From contig NZ_JALJRB010000005.1 in assembly GCF_022968795.1 (NCBI RefSeq), positions 1 to 64,000 on the forward strand: 64,000 nucleotides of DNA. The letters are read 5' to 3'. A program made the position numbers and the translations under genes. This document shows, in pieces, positions 34,418-42,840 of the stretch. Within the stretch, counting starts at the first letter, position 1. Each line of letters starts with the position of its first letter. Origin of the DNA: Desulfatitalea alkaliphila (lineage in GTDB: Bacteria > Desulfobacterota > Desulfobacteria > Desulfobacterales > Desulfosarcinaceae). The notes beneath the pieces are model-generated. The model saw only the letters and a program-made list of their open reading frames with translations, was not told where the DNA came from and did no database searches.

Positions 34418-36721
34418 ATGATTTACGAACCGAGCAATATCGAAAAGGCGATGCAGCAGATCAACCGGACCAGCGCCGCCATCGACCAGCAGCCACCGGT
34501 GCCTTTCGCGAAATTCCTGGAACAGGTGGTCGAACGGCCGGATCGGTTGATCCGCACCGTGTTTCAGTTCTTCCACGATATGGTCAAAGCGTACGTGGGG
34601 ACCGGCGTGGACGAATACCCCAACGATCCCGAATCGATCAACTATGTGGACTACGATTGCACGCGACTGTTCGTGGAAGGGTCGGACCACCCCTTTTTCG
34701 CCGACCGGCTTTTCGCCAACCGGTTGATCAAGCAGGTGGAGAGCATGCGCCAAGGTGCGCAGCAAAACAAGATCTACATCTTCGACGGTCCCCACGGTTG
34801 CGGCAAGAGCACTTTCCTCAACAACCTGCTGACCCGATTTGAAGAGTACGCCAACACGGAGGAGGGAGCACGCTATGAAACTGTGTGGCGCGTTGATTCG
34901 GAAATGCTGGGCGGCGTCGATGACAGCAACGCCACCCTCACCATTCTGGAGCGGTTGCTGCAGCATCAGCGCGACGCCGAACAAACCCAATATGACCGGA
35001 TCAAGTCCCGCATTTTGGCATCCGGCCACAATGCCCAACTGGAAATCCCCTGTCCGAGCCATGACAACCCGCTGTTGATCGTCCCCAAGAAACGCCGCCG
35101 GGCGTTTCTGGACGAACTGTTCAAGAACGACGCCTTCAAATACACCCTGTTCACCGACAAAGAGTATGAGTGGGTGTTCAGCGAGCAGCCCTGCACCATC
35201 TGCAGCTCACTGTTCGACGCCTTGCTCAAGCGCTTGCAAGACCCGCTCAAGGTATACGAAATGGTGTGGGCCCGGCCCTATATCTTCAACCGCCGTCTGG
35301 GCGAGGGCATCAGCGTTTTCAACCCAGGCGATCCACCGCTGAAGCAGACCGTATGGACCAACGAGATGCTTCAGAATCGCATCAATCGGCTCTTCGGTGA
35401 CAGCAACCAAGTGCACTATATCTTCTCGCGCTACGCCAAGACCAACAATGGGCTTTACGCCCTGATGGACATCAAATCCCACAATATCGAGCGGTTGATC
35501 GAGTTGCACAACATCATCTCCGAGGGCGTCCACAAGGTGCAGGACATCGAAGAAAATGTCAGCTCTCTTTTCATGGCGCTGATGAATCCCGAGGACAAGA
35601 AAAACATTCAGAACATCCAGTCGTTTTCGGACCGCATCGCCTACGTCAACATCTCCTATGTGCTGGATCACAACACCGAAGTGGACATCTACCGCGACAT
35701 CTTCGGCCGCCACATCGACGCCGCTTTTCTGCCCCGGGTGCTGCACAATTTCGCGCGGGTGATCGTCTCCTCCCGTCTGAGCCTGCGTTCCGAGGCGATG
35801 CTGGAGTGGATCGGCGATCCCGACAAGTACCGCCGCTACTGCGACCAGAACCTGCAGTTGTTGAAAATGGAGATCTACACCGGCTACATCCCCACCTGGC
35901 TCAGCGAGGAGGACCGCAAACGACTCACCGCCAAACGGCGCCGGCGCATCATCGCCGAATCGGAAAACGAAGGCAAACACGGCATTTCCGGGCGCGATGC
36001 GATCAAGATTTTCGGCGAGTTCTACAACACCTTCGCCAAAAGCGACCAATTGATCGACATGGCCACCCTGTGCAAATACTTTCGCTCCAAGAAGGAGCTG
36101 CGGGCTTCCATTCCCGACGGCTTTCTGGACTCCCTGCTGCACATGTACGACTATTCGGTCCTGCAGGAGGTCAAGGAGGCCCTGTACTACTATAATGAAG
36201 AGCAAATCGCCCTGGAGATCCAGAATTACATCTTCGCGGTCAACTTCGAACCCGGCGCCACGGTCACATCGCCCTACACCGGCGACAAGATCGAAGTCAC
36301 CGAAGCCTGGTTCAAAGAGTTCGAGAAGCGCATTCTCGGCCCGGGGGCCCTGCCGGTGGAGGGACGCGCCCTGCGCCGCGATGTGCAGAAAGAGTATGCC
36401 ACCCAGACCCTGACCCAGGAGGTGGCCGGTGCCGACAAAATGCTACGCCGCAGCACCCTTTTCAAAAAGCTCAACGAACGTTACATATACAATATCAAGG
36501 AAAAGGTACTGGAACCGTTCCTGGAAAACGAAAACTTCCGGCGGGCGATCAAGGATTACGGTGAACCCGACTTCAAGACCTACGACCGCAAGATCCAGGA
36601 AGATGTCACCTACCTGATCGGCAACCTGGTCGGCAAGTACCGCTATACCCACCAAGGCGCCAAGGCGGTGTGCATCTATGTGATCGACAACAACCTGGCG
36701 CAGGCTTTCGGGGCGTTGTAA
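34418..36721 (+). CDS. Second, divergent PrkA-type AAA serine kinase-like protein
   Basis: The 767-residue protein is longer than standard PrkA. Walker A is GPHGCGKST (residues 124-132), and the N-terminal FFHDMVKAYVGTG region and the general AAA-plus-helical layout match PrkA-like proteins more than other AAA families. The C-terminal part contains ILGPGALPVEGRALRRDVQKE and a helical end. Sequence similarity to the first PrkA in this operon is low outside the ATP site. ATG 34418 follows AGGGGG; 34394 is an in-frame alternative. It ends the operon and is followed by a terminator-like hairpin. It may pair with PrkA as a hetero-oligomer (inference). Confidence 0.82.
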   Translation: MIYEPSNIEKAMQQINRTSAAIDQQPPVPFAKFLEQVVERPDRLIRTVFQFFHDMVKAYVGTGVDEYPNDPESINYVDYDCTRLFVEGSDHPFFADRLFANRLIKQVESMRQGAQQNKIYIFDGPHGCGKSTFLNNLLTRFEEYANTEEGARYETVWRVDSEMLGGVDDSNATLTILERLLQHQRDAEQTQYDRIKSRILASGHNAQLEIPCPSHDNPLLIVPKKRRRAFLDELFKNDAFKYTLFTDKEYEWVFSEQPCTICSSLFDALLKRLQDPLKVYEMVWARPYIFNRRLGEGISVFNPGDPPLKQTVWTNEMLQNRINRLFGDSNQVHYIFSRYAKTNNGLYALMDIKSHNIERLIELHNIISEGVHKVQDIEENVSSLFMALMNPEDKKNIQNIQSFSDRIAYVNISYVLDHNTEVDIYRDIFGRHIDAAFLPRVLHNFARVIVSSRLSLRSEAMLEWIGDPDKYRRYCDQNLQLLKMEIYTGYIPTWLSEEDRKRLTAKRRRRIIAESENEGKHGISGRDAIKIFGEFYNTFAKSDQLIDMATLCKYFRSKKELRASIPDGFLDSLLHMYDYSVLQEVKEALYYYNEEQIALEIQNYIFAVNFEPGATVTSPYTGDKIEVTEAWFKEFEKRILGPGALPVEGRALRRDVQKEYATQTLTQEVAGADKMLRRSTLFKKLNERYIYNIKEKVLEPFLENENFRRAIKDYGEPDFKTYDRKIQEDVTYLIGNLVGKYRYTHQGAKAVCIYVIDNNLAQAFGAL

Positions 36722-36782
36722 TGCTTTTGCCGGAAAATTCAAAAGTGAAGTCCCGGGGGCGATGCATTGGTTGAAACAGGAA

Positions 36783-36814
36783 AGGGGCGGCCTGTGATGA
36801 CCGCCCCTCCTTTT
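36783..36814 (+). terminator. Terminator after the prkA-yeaH-spoVR-prkA2 operon
   Basis: AGGGGCGG (36783-36790) pairs with CCGCCCCT (36801-36808) around a 10-base loop, then CCTTTTCC. It lies between convergent genes. Read on the minus strand the hairpin is followed by TTTCC, so it may serve both. Confidence 0.6.
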
Positions 36815-36851
36815 CCATATCAACCGAATTGGCCGAAATTCCAACCGACAA

Positions 36852-37409
36852 TCAGATCGCACAAGCGGCCATGATATCACCGACGCGTTGAAAGACATCA
36901 CTCAGCCGCAGCACGCCGACGATTTCCCGATCCCGCACAACCAACAAAGATTGGTGTTTACCGATGATCAGCTGGTGTATCGCCTCGTTCAACGATGCAT
37001 CCTGATCCACAATCTCACCCTCGGTCGGTTTGTGCATGATATCCCGAACGCTGATGGCGGCCGATTTCTGACAAATGTCGTCGATGGGCATTTTCCACAG
37101 GCCGTGATCGGAAATCATTCGGCGGATATTGTCCGCTTTCAGACCGTACAATCCTTCCAACTCTTGAAGATCCCCCAGCCCGCGGTATTTCGGCTCGAGG
37201 GCCTGGAGCGCATTGATCTGGCTCACCTTCCCAACCACCTTGCCGTGTTGGTCCAACACCAACACGGCCCTGTGGCGGTAGCGATCCCTGTCGAATTCTT
37301 GTTGGGCCTTTTTCAGAGCAGCCACCGCGTCGGCAAGTGTGGCTCTGTCCGAAACCGTAACATAATCGGCCAAGGGAACCATCATGTCCTTGACGAGAAT
37401 ATTTTCCAT
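36852..37409 (-). CDS. CBS-pair protein of signalling/transport cluster A
   Basis: A 185-residue protein with two CBS motifs: an N-terminal one beginning VKDMMVPLADYVTVS with RYRHRAVLVLDQHGKVVGKVSQ, and a C-terminal one with VRDIMHKPTEGEIVDQDASLNEA and LLVVRDREIVGVLRLSDVF. About 50 residues containing LEPKYRGLGDLQELEG separate them. CBS pairs bind adenine nucleotides (AMP, ATP, SAM, c-di-AMP) and report energy or ligand state. A clear paralogue is at 58264, also beside an SLC13 transporter and a receiver. Its ATG overlaps the upstream receiver stop (TAATG), so it is translationally coupled. The ligand is unknown. Confidence 0.88.
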   Translation of the reverse strand: MENILVKDMMVPLADYVTVSDRATLADAVAALKKAQQEFDRDRYRHRAVLVLDQHGKVVGKVSQINALQALEPKYRGLGDLQELEGLYGLKADNIRRMISDHGLWKMPIDDICQKSAAISVRDIMHKPTEGEIVDQDASLNEAIHQLIIGKHQSLLVVRDREIVGVLRLSDVFQRVGDIMAACAI

Positions 37410-37918
37410 TAGGCACCTCCCATATTATTCGATGATAGGGCATCCAACTCTTTCAACTTCTGCAGCACCTCGCGAGCCGATTTCATGGTGGGCGTTTTCA
37501 GGATCGATTCCACATCCTGTAAAGCGATCTTGTGCTTGTTCATAACCGTTTTCTTATAGGCTTCCACCAGGACATGAAGCAGGGTCTGCAAGTCACACGG
37601 TTTGGCAAGAAAAGTATAGGCCTGATCGTAAACCTTTTCTTTTTCCGGATCAAAGGAGCCGTGCCCCGTGAGGATAACGATTTCCAACCAAGGGTACGCT
37701 TTCTTCAATTGGACAAGAACGTCCTTGCCGCTCATCCCCGGCATTTTCAAGTCCAGTATCGCCACGTCGATGGGGTTGTTGCGCGCCACCTCGAGGGCTT
37801 TGTCGCCCCTGTTTACGGCGATGACATGGAATTCGCGAATCTGCAGCCTGCGCTTGATGGAGTCAAGCAAGGCCTCTTCATCGTCCACCAACAGTATGTT
37901 AATCTTCTCGTGAACCAC
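37409..37918 (-). CDS. Single-domain response regulator, cluster A
   Basis: A 169-residue receiver starting at GTG 37918 with AAGGAAG upstream. Acidic pair D12-D13, phospho-Asp56 in VAILDLKMPGMSG, Thr in ILTGHGS and Lys in LAKPCDL are all present. A C-terminal extension (about 125-169: NKHKIALQDVESILKTPTM, then REVLQKLKELDAL) is shared with the receiver at 42273 and is not a known DNA-binding domain. It lies between the receiver-SLC13 fusion and the CBS protein on the same strand. Confidence 0.92.
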   Translation of the reverse strand: MVHEKINILLVDDEEALLDSIKRRLQIREFHVIAVNRGDKALEVARNNPIDVAILDLKMPGMSGKDVLVQLKKAYPWLEIVILTGHGSFDPEKEKVYDQAYTFLAKPCDLQTLLHVLVEAYKKTVMNKHKIALQDVESILKTPTMKSAREVLQKLKELDALSSNNMGGA

Positions 37919-38020
37919 GGCCGGCTTCCTTGCCTTAGTATCAACGGATCGGGGTTATGGGTCCCGGCGCCAACTGCGGGCACCGGGACCTGTCGAAACG
38001 GTCGGCTGCACTGGTACAAG

Positions 38021-40096
38021 CTAAGCGGGAAAGCTCATCCACTGCCAGTATCCCAGGATCGTCCAGAACCAAAGCACCGCAAAGGAAATCAGCAGCACGA
38101 CGAACCCGTGAAAAAAGAAATCCTTCATGGTGATCAATTGTTCGCCTGTCTCGTAGTCCTTGGCCAAGGCGAAGATAATGGCGTTGTTGGGAGTGCCGAT
38201 GATCAGCATATGGGCAAAGGACGAGGCAAATGCGGTGGACAACCCGACCATGATGGGCGATGCCCCGGCAATGGTGGCCATGGGCACGCAGATGGGGCCG
38301 ATGGCGGCAACCGTTGCGCCGTCGCTCATGAAGTTGGTCAAAATGCCGGTGAACAGGGAGACGGCAATGGCCAGGCCGGACCCGGTGCTGGTCAAAATGT
38401 CGGGCAGTACGCGAACGAAGGAGTCGGCGATCCACAGGGCCGCGCCGGTGGCCGCCAAACCGGCGCCCATGGCGCTGGCGGCGGCGTAAAGGGCCACCAC
38501 ATCCCAATGGATGGCGTTGATCTCCTTCCAACGCAGGATGCCCAATATGTTCAGCGCCACCAGGGCCAGGATCACAGGCCCGCCCATGCCGAATCGGGCG
38601 GAGAAGGCCGACCACAGGAAAATCAACCCCACCAGCACGGCCGCGGTTTTGTACTCATCGGCGGTCATTTTACCGATCTTCTCGGACTCGCGCCGCACGG
38701 CGGCCGAAACGTCGAGCTGGGTGATCTTGCGTTTGTTGCGGCTCCACAGATAGAAATAGAGGCCGATGAGGATGGACGCCACCGGAACGAAGGGCAGGCC
38801 GTACATCACCCATTGGCCGAAGGAGAGGCTGATGCCGTAGTCGCCCAGAATGCCGATCATGATGGCGTTGCGCCCGCCGGCCGCCGGTGAACCGGGACCG
38901 CCCAGATTACAAGCGTAATTGAGGGTGAGCAGCATCATCACCACCAAAGCCTTGTCCTTGGAAACATTGCCGGCTTTGATGGCGCCCATGTACACCATCA
39001 TGAAAATCGGTGCGATGAAGGCGATCAGCGCATGCTCCGAAAGAAACGAGGCGGTCACCGCCACCATGGGCGCAAAGATCAGGGACATGCGCACCAGCGA
39101 GGTGCTCGGTGACAGCAAAAGAATGCCGATGCGCCGGTCCAGACCGGTCTTGGAGATCGCGCCGGCCATGGCCAGCACCCCGAAGATGAAAAAGACCGCA
39201 TCCTTGGCGTACGCTTTGGCTACCCCGTCCGGCGGCAACACTCCGAAGAAATACATCAGCACGCCCACCAGGAGCGCGGTGATGCCCACCGGCACCGCCC
39301 CGGTTGCCCAGAAAAGGGCCGCCACGAACAGCACCCCGATCATCACGTGGGCCCGCTTCATGGCGGCTTCCGCCCCAAGCAACTGACGGGTCTTTGTGCC
39401 GTCGGGGGCTGTGACTGTTTCACGCAGACCTGCTTTTTCGGCATAGTATTGGGCCACCGTTTGCCCAGGTTTCAAACGGCGGTAGTCGGAGTAACCCAGA
39501 ATCACCTCCTCCTGGGCGCTGCCCTTGGGTGTGGTCAGCAACATTTGCAGCCGCTCGGAGGGTGGCAGGAAATAGAGCAGGGCGAACACCAGGGCGCCAA
39601 TGAGAATGATGCCGGGCCGGGCATTCTGCTCGCCGATGAACCAGGACTTGAAGCTCTTTTTCTCGATCACCGGCATTTCGTGGCGCAACATGGCATAGGT
39701 ACGCTCCTGGCGCGCCGCCTCGATCTTTTCCACCAATTCATCCACGGGGGTCGGTTTTTGCATGTACCCGAACACGTCATGCTTACCGGTGACACGGGCC
39801 GACTCGATGCTGCCATGGCCCGTCAACATGATGATTTGTACTTCGGGACGGATGGTTTTCAGCTCCCGCAGGGTTTGAATACCATCCATCTTGGGCATTT
39901 TCTGATCCAGCACCACCACTTCGGGGTTTTCGTGCCGCACGATCTTAATGGCATCCTCACCATTGTTCACGTCCAGCACCTTATAGCCGCGCACCGAAAG
40001 CTGCTTGGCAAGGGCGGTACGAAACTGGTCCTCGTCATCGACAAGCAAAATCGTGGGTTTTTCATCATTGGGCTTCTTGCCGCCGGCATCAACCAT
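38021..40096 (-). CDS. Receiver domain fused to an SLC13/DASS-family transporter
   Basis: A 691-residue fusion. Residues about 14-130 are an intact receiver: D20-D21, phospho-Asp64 in VVLDQKMPKMDG, Thr92 in MLTGHG and Lys114 in MQKPTP. A linker (about 130-158) leads to the first membrane helix (160-176). A soluble loop of about 65 residues (SERLQMLLTTPKG through LLGAEAAMKR) follows, then some eleven more helices of the SLC13 type with ATGAVPVGITALLVG and NLGGPGSPAAGGRNAIM. The places usually holding SNT anion/Na+ motifs read SEHA (from Ser353) and SDGAT (from Ser591). AAAGGAG precedes the ATG. It follows the Cache kinase and precedes a receiver and a CBS protein. Phospho-control of transport is inferred from the fusion. 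Confidence 0.9.
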   Translation of the reverse strand: MVDAGGKKPNDEKPTILLVDDEDQFRTALAKQLSVRGYKVLDVNNGEDAIKIVRHENPEVVVLDQKMPKMDGIQTLRELKTIRPEVQIIMLTGHGSIESARVTGKHDVFGYMQKPTPVDELVEKIEAARQERTYAMLRHEMPVIEKKSFKSWFIGEQNARPGIILIGALVFALLYFLPPSERLQMLLTTPKGSAQEEVILGYSDYRRLKPGQTVAQYYAEKAGLRETVTAPDGTKTRQLLGAEAAMKRAHVMIGVLFVAALFWATGAVPVGITALLVGVLMYFFGVLPPDGVAKAYAKDAVFFIFGVLAMAGAISKTGLDRRIGILLLSPSTSLVRMSLIFAPMVAVTASFLSEHALIAFIAPIFMMVYMGAIKAGNVSKDKALVVMMLLTLNYACNLGGPGSPAAGGRNAIMIGILGDYGISLSFGQWVMYGLPFVPVASILIGLYFYLWSRNKRKITQLDVSAAVRRESEKIGKMTADEYKTAAVLVGLIFLWSAFSARFGMGGPVILALVALNILGILRWKEINAIHWDVVALYAAASAMGAGLAATGAALWIADSFVRVLPDILTSTGSGLAIAVSLFTGILTNFMSDGATVAAIGPICVPMATIAGASPIMVGLSTAFASSFAHMLIIGTPNNAIIFALAKDYETGEQLITMKDFFFHGFVVLLISFAVLWFWTILGYWQWMSFPA

Positions 40097-40169
40097 CGTT
40101 GACTCCTTTCTGTTTCCTGGCCGTTAAACTTATCAAAAAAAGGTGTTGTCTAAACCAACCCATCACAGA

Positions 40170-41915
40170 TCAACTGCTGGTGGGCAATACGACCGTGAAA
40201 ACGCTGCCGACGCCCGGACGACTTTCGACCTCGATTCTCCCGCCGAACCCCTCAACGATATTCTGACTGATGGACAACCCCAAACCGGTCCCCTTGCCCA
40301 CTTCCTTGGTGGTGAAAAACGGCATGAACACCTTTTGGACCTGCTCGGCGTCCATGCCGACGCCTGTGTCGGCGACACTGACCCGCACCCAACCGTCTTC
40401 CATGCGGGTGCGCAGGGTGATGCTGCCGCCTTCGCCGACGGCATCGCTCGCATTGTTGATCAAATTGAGAAACACTTGTCGCATCAAATCGGGATCGAGC
40501 ATCAATTCCGGCGTATTGGGGTCGTAATCCCGTTCAACGGTGATATTGGATACGCTGAACTCCTGTTCCTTGACCCCGGTAACCACATCTTCCAGCAATT
40601 GACGAATGTCGCACGGTACCAGCTTAGGATCGGTGCGGCGCACAAAGCTCAATATTTTCATTGTGATGCTTTTGGCCCGATACACCGCCTTGTCGATCTC
40701 GTCCAATTCCTTGATAATGGTTTCGGGCGTGCATTCCAGACCGAGCCGCTCATCGAGCATATCCCGAATCAGACCCGCCTCGCTGGCGATGATGGCCAGC
40801 GGGTTGTTTATCTCGTGGGCCACACCGCCCGCCAATTGCCCCACGGCCACCAGCTTGTGGGTGTGGTACAGCTGGGTCTTCAACTCCGCACGATCATGTT
40901 CCACATACTCCGTCCAGCGGATCACCCGGTTCACAATCAGCCAGATGACCACCATCAACATAAAAACCAGGATGGCGCTGCCGGTGACCATGCTGACACG
41001 GATTCTTTCCATCTCCCTGAAAGCCACGTCCCGAGGTTGCCACATGACCAGGCACCAAGGCACTTCCTTGAGCCAGGTGTAGGACAAGAGCATGGTTTGC
41101 CCATTGAATGCGATCTCGGTCACGTCACTTTGGCGATCCATGGGTGGAATGAACACCGCTTGGCTCAACAATTGGCCGAAATCGGCATCGACCGCCTGAT
41201 ATTGACCGGCGCGGTTGATAAGGAAGCCATCCACCCGTTTGCCATGGCTGGTGGTGGTCAGATAGGCATGGAGATTATCGGGATCCAGGCTTGTGCGGAT
41301 CACGTAATAGGCACCATCGATCAGCTGCTTGACGCCGATGGTGAAATGGGGCATGCGCCGCAACCCCAGGTACAGGTCGGTGACAATGTAACTCTGGGGA
41401 TGGGTCGTCAACGCCACATACCAATCTTCCTGACTGTAATCCTTGTTCAGCAAATGGGGATAAGGACCGGAGTAACCGATTTGAATACCGTCGGGATTGA
41501 TGAAGCCGATATCCACGAAGCCGGCATCGGCCCTCACCAGGTTGGCCAGATAGTAGTCCATTTCATCCTGTATGGGCGTCAGATTGAAGTCTTTGGGATG
41601 AAACAGATTGAACACATTGACGATTCGCTTTTGCATGTAAAGCGCGATGGAATTGCGCTGGTTCTCCGTCACGGCCGCCAGATGCAGACTCGCGCTTTCA
41701 CGTACCGATTCGCTGAATTTGTGATTGAAATAAAGGGTCAGGATGGTGATGGGAATCAGATAGGCCAACAGGATGCCGATGGTCAGGGCGCGCTTTAAAC
41801 GGCGATAATATTTTTTTCGAACGCTGTCGTCGGCATAGATGTAGCCGCCTTCGGCCATGGATGGCGATGGGCTCGGGTGAGCCCCGGGGGGGCCGGTTTG
41901 TTCGGTCTGGGCCAT
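40170..41915 (-). CDS. Membrane histidine kinase with periplasmic Cache-type sensor
   Basis: A 581-residue kinase. TM1 is at about 44-64 (ALTIGILLAYLIPITILTLY) and TM2 at about 305-330 (VTGSAILVFMLMVVIWLIV). Between them lies a periplasmic sensor of about 240 residues with dCache-like pattern (ADAGFVDIGFINPDGIQIGY, then DWYVALTTHPQSYIVTDLY and GAYYVIRTSLD). Known dCache domains bind small organic acids and amines. Then HisKA with His367 in GGVAHEINNPLAII and a HATPase with NLINNASDAVG, DTGVGMD and GKGTGLGLSIS. GGAAGG precedes the ATG. It is the upstream gene of the receiver-SLC13 fusion, so the likely sensor of that module. Confidence 0.93.
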   Translation of the reverse strand: MAQTEQTGPPGAHPSPSPSMAEGGYIYADDSVRKKYYRRLKRALTIGILLAYLIPITILTLYFNHKFSESVRESASLHLAAVTENQRNSIALYMQKRIVNVFNLFHPKDFNLTPIQDEMDYYLANLVRADAGFVDIGFINPDGIQIGYSGPYPHLLNKDYSQEDWYVALTTHPQSYIVTDLYLGLRRMPHFTIGVKQLIDGAYYVIRTSLDPDNLHAYLTTTSHGKRVDGFLINRAGQYQAVDADFGQLLSQAVFIPPMDRQSDVTEIAFNGQTMLLSYTWLKEVPWCLVMWQPRDVAFREMERIRVSMVTGSAILVFMLMVVIWLIVNRVIRWTEYVEHDRAELKTQLYHTHKLVAVGQLAGGVAHEINNPLAIIASEAGLIRDMLDERLGLECTPETIIKELDEIDKAVYRAKSITMKILSFVRRTDPKLVPCDIRQLLEDVVTGVKEQEFSVSNITVERDYDPNTPELMLDPDLMRQVFLNLINNASDAVGEGGSITLRTRMEDGWVRVSVADTGVGMDAEQVQKVFMPFFTTKEVGKGTGLGLSISQNIVEGFGGRIEVESRPGVGSVFTVVLPTSS

Positions 41916-42272
41916 CGTTGTCCTTCCCGTCTAGAGTGCCGACCAGGCACCAGGGCAAAAAGCACTTGTGGTACAGCCTCGCACAACTTGAGGTCCCCGA
42001 ATACGATCAGAGCGCATCGTGATCGAACGTTACTAATTAAAAGAAGTTGTCGTGGTTGTCAAAACCAATTTGTCTTTCTGTTGACTTATTTGACGCTTGT
42101 CTTTTAAATAGCTGTATAGAGACAATGAAAACCGTGATATGGCTACCGGCTGATCGCCGTTAATAAGTGCCGTTCATTATCAAAAGGGAGATCACCGGCG
42201 CGCCGTCCACCCGACAAATGGAAATCGTAACGATTCGAATCCGTGACAACCAGCATAAGGAGCCCGTTTCAC
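41916..42272. other. Divergent intergenic region between the Cache kinase and a receiver gene
   Basis: No gene is supported. The plus-strand side holds a probable promoter (42081-42109) and the CACCCGACAAAT-type repeat (about 42208-42228) also seen near 14822. The AAGGAG ribosome site for the receiver is at 42257-42262. Binding sites for the kinase side were not identified. Confidence 0.5.
42081..42109 (+). promoter_or_regulatory. Probable promoter of receiver gene at 42273
   Basis: TTGACT (42081-42086), 17-bp spacer, TTAAAT (42104-42109). Five of six and four of six consensus bases in an AT-rich stretch. Confidence 0.4.
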
Positions 42273-42761
42273 ATGGATGCCAAGATCAATCTGCTTTTTG
42301 CCGATGACGAGGAAAAATTCCTGGAAGCGATGACCAAGCGCCTTGAAGCCCGCGATTTCAACGTCATTGCCGTCACCCGGGGAGACGAGGCCCTGAAAGC
42401 CGCCCGCAACAATCCCGTGGATATCGCTCTGCTGGATTTACGCATGCCCGGCATGCAGGGCGAAGAAACCCTCAGTGCGCTTAAGAAGGAACACAGCTGG
42501 ATGGAAATCGTGATTCTGACCGGCCATGGCAACATCGATTCCGCCGTTGAATGCACCAAAATGGGCGCCCACTCCTACCTGCAGAAACCTTGCGACCTGG
42601 ACCAATTGCTGGATGCCCTCAAGGAAGCCTATAAAAAACGAGTGATGAACAAAACCAAGATTGACGAAGGACGCATGGGCAAGCTGTTGGAAATTTCCCA
42701 TTCCAAATCGCCGATGGAAATTATGCGGAAACTTAAAGAGATTGATGCCTGGCAAACTTGA
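42273..42761 (+). CDS. Single-domain response regulator, divergent from cluster A
   Basis: A 162-residue receiver from ATG 42273 (AAGGAG upstream). D11-D12, phospho-Asp55 in IALLDLRMPGMQG, Thr in ILTGHGN and Lys in LQKPCDL are intact. It closely resembles the receiver at 37409, including the run AARNNPVDIALLDL and the C-terminal ending with KSPMEIMRKLKEIDAW. The two are paralogues flanking the kinase and the receiver-SLC13 fusion. No output domain is present, so it presumably works by protein contact or as a phosphate sink. Confidence 0.92.
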   Translation: MDAKINLLFADDEEKFLEAMTKRLEARDFNVIAVTRGDEALKAARNNPVDIALLDLRMPGMQGEETLSALKKEHSWMEIVILTGHGNIDSAVECTKMGAHSYLQKPCDLDQLLDALKEAYKKRVMNKTKIDEGRMGKLLEISHSKSPMEIMRKLKEIDAWQT

Positions 42762-42840
42762 ACAAGGCGGCCCGACCCCTTCAAATCAGGTTGAATGATA
42801 TCGGGATTGCCGGCCGCGAGATGCCTTTCCCGGATGGCCG

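Noticed and set aside
34394-34418. Upstream ATG 34394 as start of the second PrkA-type gene
   Set aside because: It adds only MEGPRGGI, encoded by the ribosome-site region. ATG 34418 has AGGGGG just upstream, though the other cannot be fully excluded.
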